From positions 1-64,000 of the forward strand of contig JAGCFD010000060.1 of assembly GCA_017650305.1 (NCBI GenBank): a stretch of DNA of 64,000 nucleotides. Direction: 5' to 3'. Under the pieces are notes generated by a model. It saw only the letters and a list, made by a program, of their open reading frames with translations. It made no database searches and had not been told where the DNA came from. A program made the position numbers and the translations under genes. Positions 1 through 9,058 of this stretch are shown here, in pieces; the stretch's first letter is position 1, and every line of letters starts with the position of its first letter. The stretch comes from Bacteroidales bacterium (GTDB taxonomy: Bacteria; Bacteroidota; Bacteroidia; Bacteroidales; WCHB1-69).

Positions 1-5
1 AACTG

Positions 6-13
6 CAAAGATA
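6..13 (-). promoter_or_regulatory. TAnnTTTG -7 box facing left edge
   Basis: The minus strand reads TATCTTTG, a perfect match to the Bacteroidota -7 consensus TAnnTTTG. It points off the left edge, so a minus-strand gene probably starts just outside the window. This is inferred from the motif only. Confidence 0.5.
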
Positions 14-56
14 GAATTTTTTTTTTATTTTTTGATGTTTGGAATAAAAAAAAATG

Positions 57-64
57 TATTTTTG
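57..64 (+). promoter_or_regulatory. -7 box of the tRNA-Leu gene
   Basis: TATTTTTG matches TAnnTTTG and ends 12 bases before the mature 5' end of the tRNA, a normal distance for a transcription start close to the tRNA. Confidence 0.7.
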
Positions 65-76
65 CCGGCCCTTACA

Positions 77-160
77 GCCCAGGTGGTGGAATTGGTAGAC
101 ACGCTACTTTGAGGGGGTAGTGGGAGGACTCCCGTGCAAGTTCGACTCTTGTCCTGGGCA
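77..160 (+). tRNA. tRNA-Leu (anticodon GAG)
   Basis: The 84-base sequence folds as a class II tRNA. The 7-bp acceptor stem is GCCCAGG (77-83) with CCTGGGC (153-159), followed by discriminator A160. The anticodon arm CTACT/GGTAG (one T-G pair) encloses the loop TTGAGGG, giving anticodon GAG, which reads CUC/CUU leucine codons. A long variable arm (GGGAGGACTCCC region) and the T-loop TTCGACT are present. CCA is not encoded: the next bases are CAT. Confidence 0.95.
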
Positions 161-164
161 CATA

Positions 165-205
165 AAAAGGCTCTTTGTCAGAATGATAAAGAGCCTTTTC
201 TTTTA
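165..205. terminator. bidirectional intrinsic terminator, tRNA-Leu / uvrC
   Basis: A 12-bp inverted repeat AAAAGGCTCTTT (165-176) and AAAGAGCCTTTT (188-199) is flanked by T-rich sequence on the plus strand and reads CCTTTTTATG on the minus strand. It can end both the tRNA transcript and the uvrC transcript coming from the right. Confidence 0.85.
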
Positions 206-267
206 TACTTGTTGAAAGAATTACTCCAGATTATGCCCTTTCAGGTCAGGATGCCAAATGCGCTTTC

Positions 268-2043
268 TTAGTTGTTTTGTGACAGATATGCCTTTAAGTC
301 TGCAGCACGCTTCTTGCCAATCACCATGGCCAAAGCCTCTTCGGAGGCATTCCGTATGCCTGCAAGAGAATGAAATTCCTTCAAAAGTCGTTTCTTTAGT
401 GCGGCGCCAATGCCGGGGGCGTTGTCCAAGAGAGAGGAAAGACTGGTCTTGGACCGCCGTTTCCTATGGTGCGTGATGCCGAAATGGTGTACTTCATCTC
501 GTACCTCCTGGAGCAGTTTCTGTGCCTCAGATCGTTTGTCGATATAGATGGGCAGGTCGTCGCCGACTTTGTAAATGTCTTCCAACCGTTTTGCAATGCC
601 CACCACCATGAGCCGGTCTTCAATCTGAAGCGCCTGAATGGCCTTGTAGGCAGCATGGAGCTGTCCCTTGCCTCCATCAATGACGACTAAGTCGGGCAAT
701 GGCTTCTCTTCTTCCAGCAAACGATGGTATCGACGATAGACAACCTCTTCCATCGTGGCGAAATCGTCTGCCCCAACCACAGTCTTGATGTTGAAGTGGC
801 GGTACTCCTTTTTTGCTGGCTTGCCGTCGATAAAGCATATCATGGCGGCCACGGGATCTTCGCCTTGGGTGTTGGAGTTGTCGAAACACTCGATGTGGCG
901 CGGCAACGTCTTCATGTTTAGTGCCTCTTTTAAAGACTGCAGCACTCGCTGGCTTCTGCGCTCTGGATTGACCAGATCTTGACGCTTCTTCTTCTCCAAC
1001 ATGTAATAGTGGGCGTTGCGGGTGGCTAACTCCACCAGTCTGCGCTTTTCCCCACGCTGAGGCACCTGAATATCCCAATTCTCTGGCACTAAATTTGGCA
1101 TAAATGGCACTAAGATGGTAGCCGACAAGCCGTTCATTCGCGAAGACACCTCTAATATGCCATTCCAAAGGGTGTCTTCACTGATGCGTTCTATGTTGTT
1201 GCTGATCTCTATGGTCTGCGCTTGCACGATGGCACCGTTTACAATGCGCAGAAAACTGACGTATGCACAATCTTCTTCCTCTTCCATGCCAAAGACATCC
1301 AAGTCGGTGATGGATGTGCTGACAACAACAGATTTCCCGATAAAACTTTGGAGGATCTCAATGCGCTGCTTTATTTCCGCCGCCTTCTCGAATTCCCAAT
1401 TGTTCGCGTATGACATCATCTCTTCTTTCAGCTCACTGACAACTTCATGCCGTTTGCCCTTGATGATGTCTATGATTCGCTGAATGTTTTTCTGGTACTC
1501 GTCCTTGGTGATGAGACCGCAGCAGGGCGCAGGACAGCGTTTCAATTGGTGTTGCATGCAGGGCCGGTCGTTTTGCACCAAACGACGACACGTGCGCAGC
1601 GGAAACATATCTCCAATGGTTTCCAGCAGGATGTTCATGCTTTTGACAGAAGAGTAGGGGCCGAATAATTGCATGGTGGCGGGGTCGGGCCGCCGTGTGG
1701 GGAATATCCGTGGAAACTCTTCTCTGCTGATAGCAATCCAAGGATACGACTTGTCATCCTTCAGCATGATGTTGTATCGCGGCTTGAACTGCTTGATCAT
1801 GCTGTTCTCCAACAATAATGCCTCCCATTCAGAGTCAACTACCGTGGTCTGGATGTCCCTGATTTTCGTCACCAACATACGAACCTTGGCGGAATCGTGA
1901 TCTTTGTTGAAGTAGGAGGAGACGCGGCGCTTTAGTCTTTTGGCCTTGCCCACATAGATGATGGTGCCGTTTTCATCAAAAAAACGATAAACACCAGGTT
2001 TTTCCGGCAAAGACTGTAATATGAGGCGCAAGTTTTCTCTCAC
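268..2043 (-). CDS. uvrC: UvrABC excinuclease subunit C
   Basis: UvrC makes the 3' and 5' incisions around DNA lesions after UvrAB recognition. The 591-residue product is normal length. A GIY-YIG nuclease lies at about residues 15-95 (GVYRF then IYVGKAK). The UVR coiled segment that contacts UvrB is at about 200-235, the RNase H-like 5' nuclease is in the middle (CFDNSN and VIDGGKGQL), and a helix-hairpin-helix is at the C-terminus (PGIGAALKKRLL). The start codon is GTG. It begins 10 bases after the stop of the upstream lipoprotein gene, so the two are probably co-transcribed, an unusual partner for a repair nuclease. Confidence 0.96.
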   Translation of the reverse strand: MRENLRLILQSLPEKPGVYRFFDENGTIIYVGKAKRLKRRVSSYFNKDHDSAKVRMLVTKIRDIQTTVVDSEWEALLLENSMIKQFKPRYNIMLKDDKSYPWIAISREEFPRIFPTRRPDPATMQLFGPYSSVKSMNILLETIGDMFPLRTCRRLVQNDRPCMQHQLKRCPAPCCGLITKDEYQKNIQRIIDIIKGKRHEVVSELKEEMMSYANNWEFEKAAEIKQRIEILQSFIGKSVVVSTSITDLDVFGMEEEEDCAYVSFLRIVNGAIVQAQTIEISNNIERISEDTLWNGILEVSSRMNGLSATILVPFMPNLVPENWDIQVPQRGEKRRLVELATRNAHYYMLEKKKRQDLVNPERRSQRVLQSLKEALNMKTLPRHIECFDNSNTQGEDPVAAMICFIDGKPAKKEYRHFNIKTVVGADDFATMEEVVYRRYHRLLEEEKPLPDLVVIDGGKGQLHAAYKAIQALQIEDRLMVVGIAKRLEDIYKVGDDLPIYIDKRSEAQKLLQEVRDEVHHFGITHHRKRRSKTSLSSLLDNAPGIGAALKKRLLKEFHSLAGIRNASEEALAMVIGKKRAADLKAYLSQNN

Positions 2044-2053
2044 GTGTCAGATG

Positions 2054-3145
2054 TTAAATGGCCAAGGGTGTGTATTTGGTGCCCAACAGCAAGTGCCCCG
2101 GATTGATCCCTGTGTCAAAACTCTTCTTGAGCTTGCCGTCACTGTCGAACCAGAAAATTTTACCACTGACCGTGAAATTCTTGGCATCGCTGATGAAGAC
2201 ATCCCCGTTGATGGGGTTCACGCAGATTGAATAGGGGGTCTCAATCGTAGTCCCGTCACTGATGAAATTGTCGGTGACAATCTCGTCACTGTTTAGATCC
2301 AGCACTTTGATCCACGAGGAGTGGCCGAAGAAATCGTAATGATAGATGTATGCGTAGTGGCTGTGAATGCAGAAGTTGAGCACTGCCATGTCGTAGGTTT
2401 TGACCACTTCGTCTGTCTGAGCGTCAATCTTCACGAAATTGTAAGGTATGTCCCCATAGTTGCCCCGGGTAACTAAATAGATGTATCGGTTTTGTTCATC
2501 GCACTGGATGATGCCGGGGTTTATTCCCACCTCAATTTCTTTGATGACACTGAAGCTGGTCGGGTCAATGACGGAGACGGTGTGGCCATAGTTCGGGTTG
2601 TTGAGGCCGCCAGAGTTCGACACATACAGCTTGTCGCGACATGCGCAGATGCCTTCAGGATTAGGCCCGGAATGGACGCTGCCCTCCACTTCCAATGTGG
2701 CGGTGTCGATGCGAACCACATCCCCGTCAAAACAGGTGACGTATGCCTTGGATTTGTAGAAGGCTATGTATCGGGGCTGCTTGCCAGTCAGAAAAAGGGT
2801 CTTGATGGAGGTCCCGTCGCTGTTCATGACCTCTATCGTGTTGGAATTGTTGACCACGCAATACAGTTTTTCTCCATACCGCTGAAGATCGTTGCCCGTG
2901 TCACCCAATCCGCGTCCGTTCTGTTGCAGAAACAGATCACTGGAGATTTCGCCGGTCTGGAAATTATAGTAGGAGAGGGTGCTGTTGTTCATCTGGAACA
3001 CCCCTTCGTTCAACACATAGATGCCGTCGGCAAAGCTGTCGGGAATGGGTGTGGGCTCAGGACCAGGACGGTTGCAAGAGGATGACAGGCCGAAGAAGCC
3101 AACGAGAATAATTGCGAAGAATTGAAAGAAACTGTTTCTTGTCAT
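2054..3145 (-). CDS. YncE/DUF5074-like beta-propeller lipoprotein
   Basis: This is a 363-residue lipoprotein. The start MTRNSFFQ is chosen because a lipoprotein signal follows at once (hydrophobic FFAIILVGFFGL, lipobox LSSSC), whereas the 32 codons upstream look non-signal-like and contain the promoter. The mature part consists of repeated beta-blades with motifs such as GIYVLNEG, LYVSNSGG, VSVIDPTSFSVIKEI and VFISDAKNF, typical of YncE-type seven-bladed propellers (DUF5074 in Bacteroidota). Ligand and role are unknown. In Bacteroidota such proteins are often near TonB receptors, but none is seen here. It leads an operon with uvrC. Confidence 0.8.
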   Translation of the reverse strand: MTRNSFFQFFAIILVGFFGLSSSCNRPGPEPTPIPDSFADGIYVLNEGVFQMNNSTLSYYNFQTGEISSDLFLQQNGRGLGDTGNDLQRYGEKLYCVVNNSNTIEVMNSDGTSIKTLFLTGKQPRYIAFYKSKAYVTCFDGDVVRIDTATLEVEGSVHSGPNPEGICACRDKLYVSNSGGLNNPNYGHTVSVIDPTSFSVIKEIEVGINPGIIQCDEQNRYIYLVTRGNYGDIPYNFVKIDAQTDEVVKTYDMAVLNFCIHSHYAYIYHYDFFGHSSWIKVLDLNSDEIVTDNFISDGTTIETPYSICVNPINGDVFISDAKNFTVSGKIFWFDSDGKLKKSFDTGINPGHLLLGTKYTPLAI

Positions 3146-3169
3146 ATTCAGAGATGATATAAGAGGTGG

Positions 3170-3177
3170 CAAAAGTA
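3170..3177 (-). promoter_or_regulatory. -7 box for lipoprotein-uvrC operon
   Basis: The minus strand reads TACTTTTG (TAnnTTTG), 24 bases upstream of the MTRNSFF start. It supports that start over the longer reading frame, which would put the promoter inside the gene. Confidence 0.7.
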
Positions 3178-3201
3178 CATATTTTTCGGATGCTAAAAAC
3201 G

Positions 3202-3231
3202 AAAAAAGGCTCCCCGGGGAGGGGAACCTTT
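3202..3231 (-). terminator. terminator of rpmG-DUF4295
   Basis: The inverted repeat is AAAGGCTCCCC (3205-3215) with GGGGAACCTTT (3221-3231), one wobble pair. On the minus strand it is followed by a T-run (complement of A3202-A3207), 22 bases beyond the DUF4295 stop. Confidence 0.85.
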
Positions 3232-3253
3232 CTTCAACCATGAAAACAAAATA

Positions 3254-3409
3254 TTACTTTTTAGCCAAAAAGTCTTTTACAGTGGAGGAGTCAACCACAG
3301 CCTCTTTGAAGGTGTAGGCTCCAGTTTTAGGTGAACGTTCCATTCTCACCACGCGGGTGTAAGTTACGCCACCTTCTCTTTTCAACGTTGCAACTACTTT
3401 CTTTGCCAT
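3254..3409 (-). CDS. DUF4295 family protein (ribosome-linked small protein)
   Basis: This 51-residue basic protein starts MAKKVVATLKREGG and ends DFLAKK. It follows rpmG by 15 bases. The size, the lysine-rich start and this exact position after rpmG match the Bacteroidota-specific DUF4295 family, which lies in rpmB-rpmG-DUF4295 clusters. Its biochemical role is not established; a ribosomal association is inferred from the neighbourhood. rpmB is not adjacent here. Confidence 0.88.
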   Translation of the reverse strand: MAKKVVATLKREGGVTYTRVVRMERSPKTGAYTFKEAVVDSSTVKDFLAKK

Positions 3410-3424
3410 CTTTAATTGATTTTA

Positions 3425-3613
3425 TTATTTAACTTCTTTATGAATGGTCATGCGTTTCAGATAGGGATTGTATTTTTTCAATTCCAGTCTGTCAGGAGTG
3501 TTCTTTCTGTTCTTCGTGGTAATATAACGAGACATTCCAGGAACACCACTTGCTTTTTGTTCCGTGCACTCAAGAATGACCTGTTGACGTGCTTCTTTAG
3601 TTTTCTTTGCCAT
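3425..3613 (-). CDS. rpmG: 50S ribosomal protein L33
   Basis: The 62-residue product begins [20 protein letters not shown] and contains [21 protein letters not shown], the L33 signature. It has a single Cys (in LECTEQK) rather than the four zinc-binding cysteines of C+ L33 forms. It is the first gene after a clear promoter and is followed by DUF4295 and a terminator. The usual upstream rpmB is missing at this locus. Confidence 0.95.
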   Translation of the reverse strand: MAKKTKEARQQVILECTEQKASGVPGMSRYITTKNRKNTPDRLELKKYNPYLKRMTIHKEVK

Positions 3614-3638
3614 ATTTTTCCTTCAATTTTTAACTCGG

Positions 3639-3646
3639 CAAAAATA
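3639..3646 (-). promoter_or_regulatory. -7 box for rpmG operon
   Basis: The minus strand reads TATTTTTG, a perfect TAnnTTTG box 25 bases before the rpmG ATG. Confidence 0.75.
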
Positions 3647-3744
3647 CACTTTTTTTTAATACCTTGTATCGTTGCCCGTATATTTTTTTTCTTGTTTGAT
3701 AATTGATGATAATGTTTTGAAAGTCAAATTGTTGTCATTAACAT

Positions 3745-4758
3745 TTAATCGTTCAAAAGCTCCCAAAGCCGGTCTTTTAACTCGGTTAGATGATTGTTTG
3801 TGAGGGCTGAAATCGTAATGTGTGGCCAATAATTTGGCAATTTGCGTTCGATTTTTTGTACCTCTTCCGGCGTGGTCAGGTCGCATTTTGTAATCGCAAT
3901 CAGATACCGCTTGTCGAGCAGTTCCGTATTGTATTGTTGCAATTCATTACGGAGTATTTCAAACTCTTTTTTGATCTCCTCCACGCTTTTGATTCCCTCT
4001 TCGGATGCGATAGGTATCATGTAGAGCAATACGGAGTTGCGCTCAATATGTCGCAGGAATCGAAGGCCGATGCCCTTTCCTTCGGACGCACCCTCGATGA
4101 TACCTGGGATGTCGGCTATGACAAATGAGTGGAAGTCTCTATATGCCACCATTCCGAGGTTAGGCTTCAGGGTTGTGAAGGGGTAGTCTGCGATTTTCGG
4201 TCTCGCATTGGAGATCTGGCTGATCAGGGTGGATTTGCCTGCGTTGGGGAAACCCACCAAACCTACGTCTGCCAGTACCTTTAGTTCAAGCGAAATCCAT
4301 CCTTCAGTTCCGGATTCGCCAGGTTGTGCAAAGCGTGGGGTCTGCATGGTGGCGCTTTTGAAATGGACGTTTCCCAGTCCGCCTCGTCCACCCTTCATCA
4401 CAACGAGCTCTTCGCCATCTTCCAGCACTTCTCCTACAATCTCGTCGCTGTCTACCATTTTGACAATGGTTCCTAACGGTACCTCGATGTAGGCATTCGC
4501 GCCATTCTTGCCGAAGCACTGGTTCTTTTGCCCGTTTTCCCCGTTTTCGGCGAAGACGTGCTTGGTATAGCGCAAATGCAGCAGTGTCCAAAGGTTGCGG
4601 TTTCCCTTGACGATAATGCTGCCGCCTTTGCCGCCGTCACCACCGTCGGGACCGGCTTTCGGGTTCTTGGCAGTGCGTGCCAAATGCGCTGAGCCACCGC
4701 CACCATTGCCGGAGCGTACGAATATCTTGACCAGATCTATGAATTGCTCTTCTGCCAT
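3745..4758 (-). CDS. obg: Obg/CgtA ribosome-assembly GTPase
   Basis: This essential GTPase acts in 50S assembly and stress control. The 337-residue start at MAEEQF is preferred over an upstream Met because family members begin a few residues before the Obg fold. The N-terminal glycine-rich Obg domain (SGNGGGGSAH, GPDGGDGGKGG) spans about 1-158. The G domain follows with P-loop GFPNAGKST, switch II DIPGIIEGASEGKGIG and TKCD. The OCT domain found in some Gram-positive Obg proteins is absent. It lies downstream of rpsJ behind a terminator, and no clean -7 box is visible between them, so read-through may supply transcription. Confidence 0.95.
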   Translation of the reverse strand: MAEEQFIDLVKIFVRSGNGGGGSAHLARTAKNPKAGPDGGDGGKGGSIIVKGNRNLWTLLHLRYTKHVFAENGENGQKNQCFGKNGANAYIEVPLGTIVKMVDSDEIVGEVLEDGEELVVMKGGRGGLGNVHFKSATMQTPRFAQPGESGTEGWISLELKVLADVGLVGFPNAGKSTLISQISNARPKIADYPFTTLKPNLGMVAYRDFHSFVIADIPGIIEGASEGKGIGLRFLRHIERNSVLLYMIPIASEEGIKSVEEIKKEFEILRNELQQYNTELLDKRYLIAITKCDLTTPEEVQKIERKLPNYWPHITISALTNNHLTELKDRLWELLND

Positions 4759-4780
4759 ACTCTTTTTATACTTGATAAGA

Positions 4781-4812
4781 CAAAACAAAAGCACTTACTG
4801 ATCGGTAAGTGC
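4781..4812 (-). terminator. terminator after rpsJ
   Basis: The inverted repeat GCACTTAC (4791-4798) with GTAAGTGC (4805-4812) is followed on the minus strand by TTTTGTTTTG. It ends the str transcript between rpsJ and obg. It could also work on the plus strand, where CTTTTG follows. Confidence 0.75.
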
Positions 4813-4871
4813 CTTTTGTTCATTTTCTTGCTGACAACACCTTTCAGTTTATTGGCGTTGTGGCACTTTCA

Positions 4872-5186
4872 TCATACTTTGATCTCAACATCAACGCCGC
4901 TGGGCAATTCCAGCTTCATCAATGCTTCAACCGTCTTGGTGGTCGTACCATAGATGTCCAGGATTCTCTTGTAAGTGGAAAGCTGGAACTGCTCTCTGGA
5001 TTTCTTGTTAACGAACGTGGAACGGTTAACGGTGAAAATCTTGGTGTGAGTTGGCAATGGAATGGGGCCAACGAGAACGACTTTGTCGTCTTTCACACCC
5101 TCAACGGTCTTGACGATCTTCTCAGCGGATTTGTCCACTAAAGTATGATCGAATGATTTTAATTTAATTCTGATTCTGTGACTCAT
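4872..5186 (-). CDS. rpsJ: 30S ribosomal protein S10
   Basis: The 104-residue product begins [20 protein letters not shown] and carries [17 protein letters not shown], diagnostic for S10. S10 binds the 30S head and also acts with NusB in antitermination. It starts 36 bases after fusA stops and is the last gene of the str cluster. In most Bacteroidota rplC-rplD and the rest of the S10 operon follow directly, but here a terminator and obg follow instead. Confidence 0.97.
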   Translation of the reverse strand: MSHRIRIKLKSFDHTLVDKSAEKIVKTVEGVKDDKVVLVGPIPLPTHTKIFTVNRSTFVNKKSREQFQLSTYKRILDIYGTTTKTVEALMKLELPSGVDVEIKV

Positions 5187-5222
5187 GTTTATGTTATTAC
5201 GTAATAATTGATTAATTAATTT

Positions 5223-7316
5223 CTACAATAAAAATCTACCTTCATTCACGATGTATTCCTTGATTTCGGCAGGCACTTCGGCGTATGCCAAAAACTCCAT
5301 GCTGTAGGATGCTCTTCCTGAAGAGATGGAGCGTAAAGTGGTGACATAGCCGAACATCTCTGCCAAGGGGACCTTGGCTTTGATGGTTTGGTAGCCCACT
5401 TTGGCGTCGATATTCTCCAGAATGGAGCGTCTGCGGTTCAGGTCGCCGGTGACATTTCCGATGTACTCGTCAGGTGTGTTGATTTCCACTCGCATGATGG
5501 GTTCGAGGATGCGCGTTTCAGTCTCCCTGATGGCATCGCGGAAGCCGATTTTGGCGCATACCTCAAACGACATGGCGTCCGAATCTACGGAATGGGCCTC
5601 CCCATCCAATACGGTCACCTGCATGCTTTCCAGTGGGAATCCCCATTTGCCGTTGGTCATGGCCATCTGGAATCCCTTTTCCACACCTGGCATATACTCT
5701 TTCGGAATAGAACCGTTGGAGACTTTGTTGATAAAGTGCAATCCGCGGTCTTCGTCATCTGTCGGAGCCAGTTCAAATTCGATTTTGGCGAAAGAACCTT
5801 TACCGCCGGTCTGGCGTTTGTAAGTGGCAACGTGATGCAATGGTTCTGAAAGAGCCTCTTTGTAGGTTACTCTCGGTTTGCCGTGGTTGCAGTCGATGCC
5901 GAATTCGCGTTTCAGACGGTCCAAGAGGATCTCTAAATGAAGCTCTCCCATACCACTGATGAGTAATTGGCCGGTTTCTTCGCTTTGTGTGACCACGAAG
6001 GTCGGATCTTCATCGGCCAGTTTGCCCAGCGCCATGATCAGTTTCTCCTCGTCATCTTTAGTTTTAGGCTCGATGGCGATTTGGATGACTGGTTCCGGGA
6101 AGGTGATGTTTTCCAGCAGTATAGGATGTTTGTCATCGGTAAGACTGTCGCCAGTGTGGATTTCCTTCATGCCTACGAGGGCTGCAATATTGCCTGCCGT
6201 CACGCTGTCCAGCGGTTGCTGTTTGTTAGAGTGCATTTGCAGGATCTTGGCGGCACGCTCGCGCTTGCCGGTAGAGGCATTGAAGACGGTTTCGCCCGCT
6301 TTCAGCTCGCCGGAATAGACCTTGATGAAGGTCAGTTTGCCCACGTAGGGGTCGGTGGCGATTTTGAAAGCCAGTGCGGAGAAAGGAGCTGCAACATCCA
6401 TGTTCCTGGTCTCTTGTTCCTCGGTTTTGGGATTGATGCCCGTGATGGCGGGCATGTCCAGCGGGGAGGGGAGATACATAACGATGGCGTCCAGCAGCTT
6501 CTGTACACCTTTGTTCTTAAAGGACGAACCGCAGAGCACCGGTTCGATCTGTCGGGCGATGGTGGCTTTTCTGACGACGTCATAAATCTCCTCATTGCTG
6601 ATGCTGTCGGCATCTTCCAGATATTTCTCCATGAAAGATTCATCCAGTTCGGAGAGTGCCTCCAGCATGAAGGTGCGACTTTCTTGTGCCTCGTCAATCA
6701 TGTCTGCAGGGATGGGTACCTCTTCATAGGTGGCACCCAGTGTGTCCTCTTCCCAATGGTAGGCCTTCATTTCGATAAGATCTACGACTCCAGTGAAGCT
6801 GTTCTCTGCTCCGATAGGCAGTTGCAAGGGGACGGGATTGGCGTGAAGCCGCTCTCTGATCTCTTTGACAACAGCCTGGAAGTTGGCTCCGGCTCGGTCC
6901 ATCTTGTTGACATAGCAGATACGGGCCACGTTGTACTTGTTGGCTTGGTGCCAGACGGTCTCAGACTGAGCCTCCACACCACCTACCGCGCAGAAGATGG
7001 CCACAGCTCCGTCCAGAATGCGGAGGGAGCGCTCCACCTCAACGGTAAAGTCCACGTGTCCCGGGGTGTCAATGATGTTGACCTTGTATTCTTTCTGACC
7101 GTGTTTCCAGAAAACAGTTGTGGCAGCACTGGTGATAGTGATGCCACGTTCCTGCTCCTGGACCATCCAGTCCATAGTAGCAGTGCCTTCGTCAACCTCT
7201 CCGATCTTGTAGTTCTTGCCCGTGTAATAGAGAATCCGCTCGGTCGTCGTCGTCTTGCCGGCGTCGATGTGAGCCATAATCCCAATGTTGCGAATATTAT
7301 CCAACTCTTGTGACAT
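5223..7316 (-). CDS. fusA: elongation factor G
   Basis: This is the translocase GTPase of translation, 697 residues. G1 [13 protein letters not shown] lies at about residues 15-28, followed by [14 protein letters not shown] and NKMDRAGA. Domain IV carries the conserved [15 protein letters not shown] region and the C-terminus ends in [12 protein letters not shown]. The order rpsL-rpsG-fusA-rpsJ is standard. A long overlapping frame on the other strand (5967-7313) is an artefact of its codon usage. Confidence 0.97.
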   Translation of the reverse strand: MSQELDNIRNIGIMAHIDAGKTTTTERILYYTGKNYKIGEVDEGTATMDWMVQEQERGITITSAATTVFWKHGQKEYKVNIIDTPGHVDFTVEVERSLRILDGAVAIFCAVGGVEAQSETVWHQANKYNVARICYVNKMDRAGANFQAVVKEIRERLHANPVPLQLPIGAENSFTGVVDLIEMKAYHWEEDTLGATYEEVPIPADMIDEAQESRTFMLEALSELDESFMEKYLEDADSISNEEIYDVVRKATIARQIEPVLCGSSFKNKGVQKLLDAIVMYLPSPLDMPAITGINPKTEEQETRNMDVAAPFSALAFKIATDPYVGKLTFIKVYSGELKAGETVFNASTGKRERAAKILQMHSNKQQPLDSVTAGNIAALVGMKEIHTGDSLTDDKHPILLENITFPEPVIQIAIEPKTKDDEEKLIMALGKLADEDPTFVVTQSEETGQLLISGMGELHLEILLDRLKREFGIDCNHGKPRVTYKEALSEPLHHVATYKRQTGGKGSFAKIEFELAPTDDEDRGLHFINKVSNGSIPKEYMPGVEKGFQMAMTNGKWGFPLESMQVTVLDGEAHSVDSDAMSFEVCAKIGFRDAIRETETRILEPIMRVEINTPDEYIGNVTGDLNRRRSILENIDAKVGYQTIKAKVPLAEMFGYVTTLRSISSGRASYSMEFLAYAEVPAEIKEYIVNEGRFLL

Positions 7317-7370
7317 GATGATTCTCTGGAATAGGGTTGTGAATGAACGGTGCGAAAATGGTTGTTTTGA

Positions 7371-7838
7371 TTACATGCGCATATGGGCGAAAGCCTTGTT
7401 GGCTTCGGCCATTCTGTGAATCTCCTCTTTCTTCTTGAAAGCGGCGCCCTCACTCTTGTAAGCTGCCATGATTTCCTGGGCCAGTTTGTCGGCCATGGTC
7501 TGCTCGTGGCGTTTACGTGCGAAGGATATTAAGTTTTTCATACCTACTGATTGCTTTCTGCCCGGTTTGATTTCCTCAGGGACAGGCAGCGTGGTACCAC
7601 CGACGCGCTTGCTCTTTACCTCTACGCTAGGAGTGACGTTCTCCAAAGCTTTTTTCCAAACTTCAAGACCGTTTTCTTTGGTCTTCTCTTCTACGATGTC
7701 GATGGCTTTATAGAAGATCTCGAATGCGAGATTCTTCTTTCCCTTCAACATAATGTTGTTTACGAACTTGGTTACCTGTTCGTCATTGAATTTCGGATCC
7801 GGAAGAATGATCCTTTTCTTTGCATGTGAATTTCTCAT
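7371..7838 (-). CDS. rpsG: 30S ribosomal protein S7
   Basis: This is a 155-residue primary 16S rRNA-binding protein of the 30S head. It begins [19 protein letters not shown] and contains [17 protein letters not shown] and the C-terminal [16 protein letters not shown], all typical for S7. It lies 78 bases downstream of rpsL and 54 bases upstream of fusA. In other bacteria S7 represses the str operon through its mRNA; no such structure was resolved here. Confidence 0.96.
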   Translation of the reverse strand: MRNSHAKKRIILPDPKFNDEQVTKFVNNIMLKGKKNLAFEIFYKAIDIVEEKTKENGLEVWKKALENVTPSVEVKSKRVGGTTLPVPEEIKPGRKQSVGMKNLISFARKRHEQTMADKLAQEIMAAYKSEGAAFKKKEEIHRMAEANKAFAHMRM

Positions 7839-7916
7839 AACTTTGTATCTTCAATAATGATTATTTACTCTTGAATCACCAATCACGGCGTTCAATTTAC
7901 TGTTTTCGGTGCCTTG

Positions 7917-8297
7917 TTATTTAGCTGCTTTGGGTCTCTTGGCACCATATTTGGAACGACCCTGATGACGTCCGTCAACACCGGCGGAGTCCAACGCGCC
8001 GCGAACGACATGGTATCTTACACCGGGAAGGTCTTTTACACGGCCTCCGCGAACCAGCACGATGCTGTGCTCCTGAAGGTTGTGGCCCTCACCGCCGATG
8101 TAGGCGTTGACTTCCTTACCATTGGTCATTCTTACTCTCGCCACCTTACGCATGGCTGAATTAGGTTTCTTAGGGGTCGTTGTGTAAACCCTTAAGCAAA
8201 CGCCGCGACGTTGCGGACAGGCATCCAATGCCTTGGACTTACTCTGTGAAGTAAGTTTCTTTCTTCCTTTTCTTACTAATTGTTGAATAGTAGGCAT
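7917..8297 (-). CDS. rpsL: 30S ribosomal protein S12
   Basis: This 126-residue decoding-centre protein begins [20 protein letters not shown]. It contains [17 protein letters not shown], which has the streptomycin-contact lysine in its wild-type context, and [13 protein letters not shown] and [14 protein letters not shown]. It is the first gene of the str operon behind a perfect -7 box and an AT-rich leader of about 60 bases. Confidence 0.97.
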   Translation of the reverse strand: MPTIQQLVRKGRKKLTSQSKSKALDACPQRRGVCLRVYTTTPKKPNSAMRKVARVRMTNGKEVNAYIGGEGHNLQEHSIVLVRGGRVKDLPGVRYHVVRGALDSAGVDGRHQGRSKYGAKRPKAAK

Positions 8298-8358
8298 ACA
8301 ATTTTTACTTAGTTAAACTTTTTATTTTAATTGATTTAAACCCAATTTTTTGGGCCTG

Positions 8359-8366
8359 CAAAAATA
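8359..8366 (-). promoter_or_regulatory. -7 box for str operon
   Basis: The minus strand reads TATTTTTG (TAnnTTTG), 61 bases before the rpsL ATG. Just downstream in the leader is a short CCCAA/TTGGG inverted repeat (8341-8354). Confidence 0.75.
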
Positions 8367-8483
8367 CATTTTTTTCTTATTGATGTTGCTCTCTTTCCTA
8401 TTTTTTTTCCACACTTTTGAAAATGCTCCGTTTCCCTACTAAAGAAAGGTTTTCCGAGTGCTTGAGGATTGTCTGTGAACTGG

Positions 8484-8513
8484 TCAAAAAAAAGGTGGCT
8501 CAACGGCCACCTT
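8484..8513 (-). terminator. terminator of the sigma/Spy-like operon
   Basis: The inverted repeat AAGGTGGC (8492-8499) with GCCACCTT (8506-8513) is followed on the minus strand by a T-run of eight, 11 bases beyond the stop at 8525. Confidence 0.85.
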
Positions 8514-8524
8514 CGTTTTTTTCG

Positions 8525-9049
8525 TTATCTCTTGGGTTTGCTTTGCGCAGGTGCGCTTGCATCCTTCGAGCTTTTTTGTGGAGCTTCGCTTGCCTTGGTC
8601 TTCTGCGCGACCACAGTGCGTTTGAATTGCTCGTCTATCGTATAGAAATCAAAAAGATGCCGTGGCGTCAGAATGCCTTTGATCTTTTTGTAGAAGTTGG
8701 CTTCCAGAACGTTCAGGTTTTTCTTGAGTTCCATCTTCTGGTCCATCATGTAGGTAATCAGCTCAGAGGGGACGTTCTCGATGCTCTCCTTGTTGCGAGG
8801 GTCGTATTTGATCTTCTTGCTTTCCAGATTCTTGCGGAAACTCTCGTGGTAGCTCATCTCACTACGCAGGTACTTCTCGTACTCGGTCCAAAAGGTCTTG
8901 GCTTCGGTAGCATTGAGCTTCAGGTGCTCTTTCATGTAGGAAATTCTGTTCTGAATCTTCTTTTCAACGTCCGTGGTGGTACTTTGCGCGGAGACAATCC
9001 ATACGCCGCATAAAACCATGGTGAGGGTTAACAAAATCTTTTTCATCAT
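8525..9049 (-). CDS. Spy/CpxP-like periplasmic protein
   Basis: This is a 174-residue secreted protein with signal peptide MMKKILLTLTMVLCGVWIVSAQ. The mature part is almost all charged amphipathic helix (KKIQNRISYMKEHLKLNATEAKTFWTEYEKYL and on), like the cradle-shaped LTxxQ/Spy chaperones, with a disordered Ser/Ala/Lys-rich tail. It is the last gene of a sigma factor - membrane protein - periplasmic protein set. That arrangement suggests an envelope-stress circuit in which this protein is the periplasmic output or sensor; this is inference. The family assignment rests on overall pattern, not a diagnostic motif. Confidence 0.65.
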   Translation of the reverse strand: MMKKILLTLTMVLCGVWIVSAQSTTTDVEKKIQNRISYMKEHLKLNATEAKTFWTEYEKYLRSEMSYHESFRKNLESKKIKYDPRNKESIENVPSELITYMMDQKMELKKNLNVLEANFYKKIKGILTPRHLFDFYTIDEQFKRTVVAQKTKASEAPQKSSKDASAPAQSKPKR

Positions 9050-9058
9050 ATTTGGTTT

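Noticed and set aside
5967..7313. 448-residue plus-strand frame opposite fusA
   Set aside because: EF-G on the minus strand is unambiguous. The opposite frame has no promoter or domain.
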